Below are positions 57,314 to 64,000 of a stretch of 64,000 nucleotides of DNA, one piece after another. Numbering within the stretch: the first letter of the stretch is position 1; every line of letters begins with the position of its first letter. Position numbers and translations under genes: made by a program. Origin of the DNA: Streptomyces guryensis (GTDB lineage Bacteria; Actinomycetota; Actinomycetes; Streptomycetales; Streptomycetaceae); NCBI RefSeq assembly GCF_021261325.1, contig NZ_JAJSBI010000002.1, positions 617,506 through 681,505 of the forward strand, in the 5' to 3' direction. The notes beneath the pieces are model-generated. The model was given only the letters and a program-made list of their open reading frames with translations. It did no database searches and was not told the DNA's origin.

Positions 57314-60300
57314 TCAGTCCACGTTCACCAGCTTCCACAGCTGGCTGTCGGCGCCGGTGTCCGCCGACTGGACGAGCTGGGTACCTCCCGAGGACACGGT
57401 GAGCAGGTCGTTGCTGTTCACGTTCTTGATCTTGTAGTAGCCGTTCGAGGCGGCGACCAGGTTCCAGCGCTGGTTCGCGACGTTGTTGTCGGACGACTGG
57501 ACGATGTTCGCGCCGTCCGTGGTGACGCCACCGCTGACGTCCATCAGCAGGCCGCTGTTCCGGCTGACGATCTCGTAGCTGCCGTCACCCACCGGGCTGA
57601 AGACCCAGTTCTGGTTCACGGCTCCGGTGTCGGTCCACTGGATGACGTTGGCTCCGGCGGACGTCGATCCGCCCGAGACGTCGACCGTCTTGGCACTGCC
57701 CTTGTTGACGATCTTGTAGTTGCCGTTCGTCACGGGGAACCCGATGGAGGCGAACGCGTCCAGTGCGCAGACGGTGCCGGACGAGGCGGCGTTCTTCGTG
57801 CCGGTGCACACCACCCTGATCGTGTGGGGGCCCGCCGCGAGGTCCGTCTTCTCGAACAGCGGCACCTGCTTCGTCACCACCGAGGCATAGGCGTCGATGC
57901 CCGCCTGGGCGAGGGTGCCGTCGAGGTAGACGTCCACCTTGCCCATGTTCGGCTGCGTCATGCTCAGGTACCGGACGCCCGAGCCGGTGAACGAGAACTC
58001 GGCGTAGTTGCCCGCCGTGCTCGTGAACTTCTCGGACCCGTTCATGTCCTTCGTGTCGTTCCAGTTCGACCACGTGCCGGAGTAGGTCACGCCGGCCGCC
58101 TTGTCGTCGACGTGGTTCCAGCGCTGCCGCACGAGCGCCTTCGACGCGGCGGAGGCATGGCCCTGTGCGTCGAGGACGTAGAGGCGGTAGTCACCGGTGG
58201 CCTGCGGGACGTTGATGCTGGTCGAGGTGCCGCTCGCGCTGGTCATGGTGGGACCGGCGGCGAACGTCGAGGTGCCGGAGGGAGCCAGCCAGAGTGTCTT
58301 GGTCGAGTCTCCCGGGCTGCGCACCGGAATGGTCACGTCACCCTTGCCGGTGAAGACGCCGGCGGGCAGCGCGTAGTCCTGCAGAGTCGTGTTGCCGGCG
58401 GGGACGATGTCCTTGTAGGCGTTTTCCAGGCCCGCGTTCACGGCGATGTCGTACGCCTGCGACGGCCACACGTTGTCCCGGTACACGCGCACGTTGTCGA
58501 TGGTGCTGCTCGTCACGCTCTTGCTGAAGATCGTGTTGCGGGGGCCGTAGTTGTTGGTGACGGTCAGGTTGTTCTGCCGTCCCCAGGTGCCGGTGTTCAT
58601 GACCCACATGACGTTCGGGTCCACGTCGAGGACGTTGTCGTGCTCGTTGATGTACGCGGAGCCCTCGTCGGGGTGGATCCCGTACCGGTGGCCGGCCGGC
58701 TCACCCTGGATGAAGTTGTTGCTGATCTCGGTGCCCGGCTGCTTGCCCAGCGTGTAGATCGGAGCGGAGTCACCGAGCACCTGCATGGTGTCGAGGAGCT
58801 CGTTGTACTTGACGGTGTTGTTCTTCGCCGTCGTGGTCGGGGACCCGGGGTAGATGACGTTGGAGTTCGACGTACCGTCGAAGTTGTCCCATCCCCAGCC
58901 GAGCGTGATGCCCGCCCACGGGGACTTCTCGATCCGGTTGTGCTCCAGGTCCAGGGTGTCGGCGAAGTACGCCGACACAGGGCTGGAGCCCTGGAACAGG
59001 ACCGCGCTGTCGTAGAGGTAGTTGTCGGTGACGGTGATGTTCTTGCAGACGCCCTCGACGCTCGCCGGGTACTTCTCGTGGGGGTCGTTCGGGTCGGGGT
59101 CCGCGCTCCCGATGTAGACGTGCTGGGGGTGTCCCACGGTGAGGGCGGATCCGGCGATGTCATTGGTGAAGTTGCCGGTCAGCTGCGAGTCGGTCACGTC
59201 GTTGGCCAGGGTGATCCCGTCGGCGCCGGTGTGCTGCACCGTGTCGCGCTGGAGGACGATCCCGTCGGCGCTCTCGATCTGGACGGCAGCCGGCGGCAGG
59301 TCGACGTTGCGGTACGAGTAGGCGTGGAAGTTCTGCGTCGTGTACACGTTCGTGCTGGCGTTGCCCTGCTGGCCCTGCCGGAACACGGAGCCCGCCACGT
59401 TGGTCAGATTCCAGTCGGAGTGCTCGACCGTGAGACCGGAGAGGGTGATGTTCTTCGCGTGGTCGGACGTGGACGTGCCGGCGATCTTGATGATGGTGGA
59501 CACGTTGTTCGGCGCGAAGACCTGCGCCGTCGTCATGTCGTCGGAGCTCGACTTGTAGTAGTAGACCGTGTGGGTGGACTTGTCGAAGTAGAACTCGCCC
59601 GGCTGGTCCAGGAACTCGTACGCGTTCATGAACGTCTGCGTACCGGTGGGCTGGAAGTTGGCGTTGAACGCGGCCTGGGCTATCGCCGCGCCCGGCTCCT
59701 GGAGCTTGGCCACGCGGTTGGTGCCGTCCGAGCTCGTGGTGACCTGGCTGACACCCACGATGGCCGTGGTCCAGGTCGTCGCCGTCTTGATCTCGACGTC
59801 GTCCTGGTTGGAGGCGATGGCAGGCAGGTCGGAGAGGCTGTACTTGATCTGGTCGCACGTCGTCTTCGGCGAGTCCCAGGCCCAGGAAGGCTGGGGGCTC
59901 GGGAAGCTGTAATTCGCGTAACATCCGGCCGAGTTGATCGTCTTCGAGGCCATCTGGGCGCGCTTGCCGTTGACGTAGAGCGAGCGGAGCTTGTTGTCGC
60001 GGTTGAGGGTGGCCTTCCAGATGTTCCCGCTCTGCTGTGTCCAGCCGGTCACCGGAACGCCCCCGTCCAGGACCGGCTTCTCGCCCGGGTAGGCGGAGTA
60101 GACGACGTGGTGGCCGTTGGTGCCGGAGTCGGCGGAGGTGAAGTCGATGGTGCTGCTCACCGGGTAGGTACCGCCCCGGAGATAGACGTTGATGTCCCCC
60201 GTCATGTTGCTGTTGACCGTGCGCACGACGTCCCGGGCGTGCTGCAGGGTCTTGAACGGCGCCGTGATCGTGCCGGCGTTGGAGTCGTCACCGCTGGGGG

Positions 60301-60469
60301 CGACGTAGTAGGTCGCCTGGGTGGCGGCCGAGGCCGGGGTGGGCGTCGTGAGGGAGGTCAGCAGGGCGGCGGTGACCGCCGCCGCGAGTGCTCCCGGCAG
60401 AAGACGGCGGACGGAGGCGGCGGAGTTTCTGCCTCTCCTGGTGGTTCTGGTGCTCGGACTGGCGTACAC
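57314..60469 (-). CDS. Secreted beta-helix protein with CBM6-like and ricin-type domains (GH141-like?)
   Basis: A 1051-residue secreted protein: long N-region and signal peptide (~1-48, ending PTPASAA), a right-handed beta-helix ~50-690 (TYYVAPSGDDSNAGTITAPF, VYLRGGTYPVSSTIDF, NITLSGLTVEHSDWNLTNVA), a CBM6/golvesin-like sandwich ~740-900 (YSGTWSNWNDTKDMNGSEKF) and a ricin-type CBM13 ~910-1051. The N-terminal pattern, DSG-x6-Y-x-AYPGEKPVLDGG, recalls GH141 enzymes such as a rhamnogalacturonan-II alpha-fucosidase; this is from memory and unproven. GTG 60469 has GGAG 8 nt upstream. It reads from the AKR side. Confidence 0.82.
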   Translation of the reverse strand: MYASPSTRTTRRGRNSAASVRRLLPGALAAAVTAALLTSLTTPTPASAATQATYYVAPSGDDSNAGTITAPFKTLQHARDVVRTVNSNMTGDINVYLRGGTYPVSSTIDFTSADSGTNGHHVVYSAYPGEKPVLDGGVPVTGWTQQSGNIWKATLNRDNKLRSLYVNGKRAQMASKTINSAGCYANYSFPSPQPSWAWDSPKTTCDQIKYSLSDLPAIASNQDDVEIKTATTWTTAIVGVSQVTTSSDGTNRVAKLQEPGAAIAQAAFNANFQPTGTQTFMNAYEFLDQPGEFYFDKSTHTVYYYKSSSDDMTTAQVFAPNNVSTIIKIAGTSTSDHAKNITLSGLTVEHSDWNLTNVAGSVFRQGQQGNASTNVYTTQNFHAYSYRNVDLPPAAVQIESADGIVLQRDTVQHTGADGITLANDVTDSQLTGNFTNDIAGSALTVGHPQHVYIGSADPDPNDPHEKYPASVEGVCKNITVTDNYLYDSAVLFQGSSPVSAYFADTLDLEHNRIEKSPWAGITLGWGWDNFDGTSNSNVIYPGSPTTTAKNNTVKYNELLDTMQVLGDSAPIYTLGKQPGTEISNNFIQGEPAGHRYGIHPDEGSAYINEHDNVLDVDPNVMWVMNTGTWGRQNNLTVTNNYGPRNTIFSKSVTSSTIDNVRVYRDNVWPSQAYDIAVNAGLENAYKDIVPAGNTTLQDYALPAGVFTGKGDVTIPVRSPGDSTKTLWLAPSGTSTFAAGPTMTSASGTSTSINVPQATGDYRLYVLDAQGHASAASKALVRQRWNHVDDKAAGVTYSGTWSNWNDTKDMNGSEKFTSTAGNYAEFSFTGSGVRYLSMTQPNMGKVDVYLDGTLAQAGIDAYASVVTKQVPLFEKTDLAAGPHTIRVVCTGTKNAASSGTVCALDAFASIGFPVTNGNYKIVNKGSAKTVDVSGGSTSAGANVIQWTDTGAVNQNWVFSPVGDGSYEIVSRNSGLLMDVSGGVTTDGANIVQSSDNNVANQRWNLVAASNGYYKIKNVNSNDLLTVSSGGTQLVQSADTGADSQLWKLVNVD

Positions 60470-60541
60470 GGGGCGGCTCCACGGGGGTGCTGGTGTGCGG
60501 TTGATGCGGTCCAGGGGGTTGTCGTCACGGGTTGGTGCGGA

Positions 60542-61573
60542 TCACTCAGCGCTTCGGCTCCGAGGGTTTCGGGGCGGGCGGCCGTCGCCGCCCGCGATGG
60601 GCACGTCAGCCCTGATCAGGCCCTGCGCACGCAGCTCGTCCCAGAGGCCGTCGGGGACACGCTGAGCGTGCAGTTCGACGTTGCGCCGGACCTGTTCCGC
60701 GGTGCGCATGCCCAGGGTGACGTTGACGACGGCGGGATGCGTGCGGGGGAAGGCGATGGCGGCGGCCGGCAGCGTGGTGCCGTGCCGTTCGCAGACCTCG
60801 GCGATGGCCAGGGCCCGCTGCACCAGGTCTCTCGGGGCGTCCTGGTAGTCGTACTTCATGCCCTCGGCGGGCCGGTCCTGGGAGAGCAGGCCGGAGTTGA
60901 AGACGCCGACCGCCACGACGCTCTTGCCGTGTTCCTGCGCGGCGGGCAGGACGTCGTCCAGCGCCGACTGGTCGAGCAGGGTGTAGCGTCCGGCGAGCAT
61001 CACCACGTCGGCGGCCGTCTCGCGCAGGAAGCGGGCGAGCATGGCGGACTGGTTCATGCCGGCGCCGATGGCTCCGATCACGCCCTGGTCGCGCAGTTCG
61101 GCGAGTGCGGGCACGGCCTCGTCGGCGGCCTGGCGCCAGTGCTCGTCGGGGTCGTGCAGGTAGACGACGTCGAGGCGGTCCAGGCCGGTGCGCTCCCGCG
61201 TTTCCTCGATGGAGCGAAGCACACCGTCACGGCTGAAGTCCCACTGCCGGCGCAGGTCGTCCCGTACGACGAAACCCTCGTCGTCGACGCCCCGCGGCTG
61301 TTCGTTGGGGACGAGAAGGCGGCCCACCTTCGAGGAGACGACGTACTCCTCGCGCGGCCGGTCGCGCAGAGCGGCGCCGAGCCGGCGTTCGGAGAGGCCG
61401 AGGCCGTAGTGCGGTGCGGTGTCGAAGTAGCGGATGCCCGCGTCCCAGGCGGCGTCGACGGCGGCCGACGCGGCCTGGGGGGCGGTCACCCGGTAGAGGT
61501 TGCCGATCACCGAGGCGCCGAAGCCGAGTTCGGTGACGGTGACCGGTGTGTGCTGGATCTTCCGGTGGTGCAA
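60542..61573 (-). CDS. Aldo/keto reductase, D-threo-aldose (L-fucose) dehydrogenase-like
   Basis: A 343-residue AKR barrel enzyme. TELGFGASVIGNLYRVT at the start and YFDTAPHYGLGLSERRLGAA (catalytic D and Y), VVSSKVGRLL (catalytic K) and YLHDPDEHW (H) give the complete tetrad. The N-terminal wording is close to D-threo-aldose 1-dehydrogenases, which oxidise L-fucose to its lactone. The start is TTG 61573 with AGGAG 7 nt upstream. It follows kdgK by 35 nt and probably shares its transcript. Confidence 0.85.
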   Translation of the reverse strand: MHHRKIQHTPVTVTELGFGASVIGNLYRVTAPQAASAAVDAAWDAGIRYFDTAPHYGLGLSERRLGAALRDRPREEYVVSSKVGRLLVPNEQPRGVDDEGFVVRDDLRRQWDFSRDGVLRSIEETRERTGLDRLDVVYLHDPDEHWRQAADEAVPALAELRDQGVIGAIGAGMNQSAMLARFLRETAADVVMLAGRYTLLDQSALDDVLPAAQEHGKSVVAVGVFNSGLLSQDRPAEGMKYDYQDAPRDLVQRALAIAEVCERHGTTLPAAAIAFPRTHPAVVNVTLGMRTAEQVRRNVELHAQRVPDGLWDELRAQGLIRADVPIAGGDGRPPRNPRSRSAE

Positions 61574-61608
61574 GACGTGCTCCTGGGGACAGGGGTGGGG
61601 GACGCCGG

Positions 61609-62646
61609 TCAGCGTCGGACGTGGGCCGAGCCTCCGTCGATGAGTGCCTCGACCTCGGAGAGGGTGGCCATGGAGACATCGCCGGGAGTGGTCATGGCCA
61701 GGGCGCCGTGGGCCGTGCCGTAGGCCAGGGAACGTTCCAGGGAGTGGCCGGCGAGCAGGCCGTGGATCAGTCCGGAGGCGAACGCGTCGCCGGAGCCGAT
61801 GCGGTCCAGGACGTGCATGCCGGGCATGCGGGGTCCGGTGACGTACCCGGTGCCGGCGGACCAGGCCGCCGAGGTCCAGTCGTTCACGCCCGCCGAGGGC
61901 ACCTCACGCAGCGTGGTCGCGAGGACCCTGGCATCGGGCAACAGGCCGGCCACGGCGGCGAGCGCGTCCGGTACCTCGTGCGCGCCGAAACGCACGGCGC
62001 CCGGGTGCTCGCCCGCCAGACCCAGTGCGCCCACGACGACATCGGCGTGCCGGGCGAGCCGCAGGTCGGTCTCACGGGCCCGCTCCGGTCCGCCGCGGTC
62101 GGCCCAGAGACTGGGGCGGTAGTTGGGGTCGTAGGAGACGGTGACGCCGTGCCGGCGTGCGGCCGCCATCGCCTCGTCGGCGACGTCGACCGTGGTCTCC
62201 GACAGGCCCGCGAAGATGCCGCCGGTGTGGAACCAGCGCACCCCGGTCGAGAACACCGTGTCCCAGTCCACGTCGCCCTTGCGCAGTTGCGAGACGGCGG
62301 TGTGGGCGCGGTCGCTGACGCCGAGCGCGCCGCGGATGCCGTAGCCGCGCTCGACGAAGTTGAGACCGTTGCGGGCGGTGCGGCCGATGCCGTCGTCGGG
62401 CATCCAGCAGATCATCGAGGCGTCAACCCCGCCCTGGAGGATCAGGTCCTCGACGAGGCGTCCGACCGCGTTGTCCGCCAGGGCGGTGACCACGGCGGTG
62501 CGCAGCCCGAAGCAGCGGCGCAGTCCGCGTACGACGTTGTACTCCCCGCCGCCCTCCCACACCTGGAAGCTGCGGGCGGTGCGGATCCGGCCCTCACCCG
62601 GGTCGAACCGCAGCATGACCTCGCCGAGGGCGATCACGTCGGCCAT
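61609..62646 (-). CDS. kdgK: 2-keto-3-deoxygluconate kinase (PfkB family)
   Basis: A 345-residue PfkB sugar kinase: GEVMLRFDPGEGRIRTARSF, GGGEYNVVRGLRRCFG (substrate loop), YDPNYRPSLWAD near residue 180 and the catalytic DRIGSGDAFASGLIHGL near 290. The family makes 2-keto-3-deoxy-6-phosphogluconate from KDG. It starts inside the end of eda (13-nt overlap), so the two steps, kinase then aldolase, are encoded together. Confidence 0.9.
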   Translation of the reverse strand: MADVIALGEVMLRFDPGEGRIRTARSFQVWEGGGEYNVVRGLRRCFGLRTAVVTALADNAVGRLVEDLILQGGVDASMICWMPDDGIGRTARNGLNFVERGYGIRGALGVSDRAHTAVSQLRKGDVDWDTVFSTGVRWFHTGGIFAGLSETTVDVADEAMAAARRHGVTVSYDPNYRPSLWADRGGPERARETDLRLARHADVVVGALGLAGEHPGAVRFGAHEVPDALAAVAGLLPDARVLATTLREVPSAGVNDWTSAAWSAGTGYVTGPRMPGMHVLDRIGSGDAFASGLIHGLLAGHSLERSLAYGTAHGALAMTTPGDVSMATLSEVEALIDGGSAHVRR

Positions 62647-63272
62647 CGCATGCTCCGCTCCACCGCTTCGGCTGTCAGCCTGCGGATCTCCGCGTAGTCG
62701 CCGCTCGCGAGGAGGGCAGGGGTCGCCATCCAGCTGCCGCCGACGGCGAGGACCGACGGTTCGGCGAGATAGCCGGGCAGGCCGGCGGCGTCGATCCCGC
62801 CGGTCGGCATGAACCGCACCCCGGGGAAGGGCGCCGCGAGCGCCCGGAGCATCGCCCGGCCGCCGAGCGGTTCGGCGGGGAACAGCTTGACCGTGTCGAG
62901 GCCGGCTCGCAGGGCGCCCATCACCTCGGTCGCGGTGGCGACGCCGGGAACCACGGGCACCCCAAGCTCCCGGCACCGGGCGACGACCTCGTGGTCCAGG
63001 CCGGGGGAGACGACGAAGCGCGCGCCGGCCGCGACGGCCCGCTCCGCCTGCTCGGCGGTGAGCACCGTACCGGCGCCGACGGCCAGATCGCCCTGGGCGG
63101 CCATCGCCTTCACGACCTGCTCGGCGGAGGGGGTGCGGAAGGTGACCTCCGCGCAGCGGGCGCCGCCCGCGGACAGGGCACGGGCCAGCGGGGCGGCCGT
63201 GGTGGGGTCGGGCACGGTCAGGACCGGCACGATCCGCGCGTCGGCGAGCAGATCGGTGAGGTCGGCGGTCAT
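62634..63272 (-). CDS. eda: KDPG aldolase Eda
   Basis: A 212-residue class I aldolase cleaving 2-keto-3-deoxy-6-phosphogluconate to pyruvate and glyceraldehyde-3-phosphate. E42 in AEVTFRT and the Schiff-base lysine K129 in DTVKLFPAE are present, as are VGAGTVLT and the RFMPTGGID phosphate loop. Its ATG overlaps the kduD stop (ATGA). Confidence 0.95.
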   Translation of the reverse strand: MTADLTDLLADARIVPVLTVPDPTTAAPLARALSAGGARCAEVTFRTPSAEQVVKAMAAQGDLAVGAGTVLTAEQAERAVAAGARFVVSPGLDHEVVARCRELGVPVVPGVATATEVMGALRAGLDTVKLFPAEPLGGRAMLRALAAPFPGVRFMPTGGIDAAGLPGYLAEPSVLAVGGSWMATPALLASGDYAEIRRLTAEAVERSMRWPT

Positions 63273-64000
63273 CGGCCCAGCCACCCGCCGTCTACCGGAA
63301 GGGTGGTGCCGTGGACGTACGCGGCGGCGTCCGAGGCGAGGAAGACGGTGGCGCCCGCGAGGTCGTCGGCGCTGCCCCACCGTCCGGCCGGGATGCGGTC
63401 CAGGATCGCCGTGCTGCGCGCCGGGTCGTCGCGCAGCGCCTGGGTGTTGTCGGTGGCGATGTAACCCGGGGCGATGGCGTTGACGTTGACGCCGTGCGGG
63501 GCCCACTCGTTGGCCAGCGCCTTGGTGAGACCGGCGATGCCGTGCTTGGCGGCGGTGTAGCCGGGGACGGTGATGCCGCCCTGGAAACTGAGCAGCGACG
63601 CGGTGAAGATGACCTTGCCCCGGCCGCGGGCCACCATCGCCGCGCCGACCGCCCGGGTCAGCGCGAACTGCGCGTTCAGATTGACCTGGAGCACCAACTC
63701 CCAGTCGGCGTCGGTGTGTTCGGCGGCGGGGGCGCGGCGGATCGTGCCCGCGTTGTTGACCAGGATGTCCACCGGGCGCTCCCGACCCGCCAGGTCCGCG
63801 CCCAACGCTCGTACGGCGTCGGGGTCGGCGAAGTCGGTGCGGATCGCCTCGAAGGTGCGGCCGGTGGCGGTGACGTACTTCTCCACCGTACTGCCGGACT
63901 CCTCCAGCCAGGCGCTCACCCCGATGACGTCCGCGCCGGCCTGGGCGAGCGCGCGGGCCATGGCCCGGCCGATCCCGCGCCGGGCACCGGTGACGACGGC
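63269..64000 (-). CDS. kduD: SDR, 2-deoxy-D-gluconate 3-dehydrogenase KduD-like (partial)
   Basis: The last 243 residues of an SDR; the start lies beyond the window. Visible are the end of the glycine motif (VTGARRGIGRAMA), DILVNNAGTIRRAPA, catalytic YTAAKHGIAGLTK and the KduD-typical NVNAIAPGYIATDNTQALR. KduD makes KDG from 2,5-diketo-3-deoxygluconate in pectin and uronate breakdown. It is the first visible gene of kduD-eda-kdgK-AKR, all overlapping or nearly so. Confidence 0.88.
   Translation of the reverse strand, partial: AVVTGARRGIGRAMARALAQAGADVIGVSAWLEESGSTVEKYVTATGRTFEAIRTDFADPDAVRALGADLAGRERPVDILVNNAGTIRRAPAAEHTDADWELVLQVNLNAQFALTRAVGAAMVARGRGKVIFTASLLSFQGGITVPGYTAAKHGIAGLTKALANEWAPHGVNVNAIAPGYIATDNTQALRDDPARSTAILDRIPAGRWGSADDLAGATVFLASDAAAYVHGTTLPVDGGWLGR

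Noticed and set aside
57311..61723. A 1470-residue forward frame across the beta-helix and AKR genes
   Set aside because: It runs through two unrelated genes and the gap between them, with V/D/G/R-biased content and no domain; typical antisense shadow.

Overview
The window reads as chromosomal DNA of a Streptomyces or close relative. G+C is very high, codons end in G or C, GTG and TTG starts are common, Streptomyces-type intergenic palindromes occur, and a single rare TTA codon sits in a regulator. No rRNA, tRNA, CRISPR array, insertion sequence or origin was seen. Assignments rest on motifs and remembered families; no search was run.

Layout. (1) 1-3.1 kb: allantoin catabolism, an IclR regulator (cut by the window edge) divergent from allantoinase and allantoicase, with two matching operator-like boxes between them. 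(2) 3.2-14.3 kb: housekeeping and accessory genes: an SDR, an AIM24 protein, a RibD/DHFR-like reductase, an EamA exporter, a secreted RNase Sa-type ribonuclease, a NarL-type two-component pair, a broken P450 gene, a cysteine-rich protein, a Gfo/Idh/MocA dehydrogenase divergent from a GntR/UTRA regulator, and a ROK sugar kinase with a coupled membrane protein. (3) 14.9-20.6 kb: a SNF2-type helicase coupled to a repeat-rich SWIM zinc-finger protein. (4) 20.5-25.7 kb: a SigE-family sigma factor, a secreted SH3-like protein, an OmpR-type two-component pair and a membrane mannosyltransferase. (5) 25.9-37 kb: a frameshifted surface protein, then dTDP-rhamnose synthesis (rfbD-rfbB-rfbA on one strand, rfbC on the other behind a GT2 glycosyltransferase), a membrane esterase, a GT87-like protein and GtrA: a probable cell-wall glycopolymer locus. 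(6) 37-39.2 kb: an AraC regulator divergent from a PhyH-type dioxygenase and a small coupled protein.

(7) 39.2-64 kb: a plant-polysaccharide island. GH5, GH43, a GH42-GH36 fusion, GH3, GH1 and GH31 enzymes together fit dismantling of xyloglucan or a galactosylated hemicellulose: backbone cut by GH5, side chains by GH31, GH42/GH36 and GH43, oligosaccharides by GH3 and GH1. It is followed by two beta-helix/ricin-type secreted proteins, an aldose-dehydrogenase-like AKR, and kdgK, eda and kduD for 2-keto-3-deoxy sugar acid breakdown, which fits pectin or fucose-type sugars.

The island is visibly decaying or rearranged. lacI lacks its middle, lacZ survives only as its C-terminal part, a sugar-binding lipoprotein is truncated, one beta-helix gene lost its centre, and the GH36 end is cut by an in-frame stop. 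The most unusual object is the single open frame joining a GH42 beta-galactosidase barrel to a nearly whole GH36 alpha-galactosidase, with both active sites preserved. No intact sugar transporter is visible in the island.
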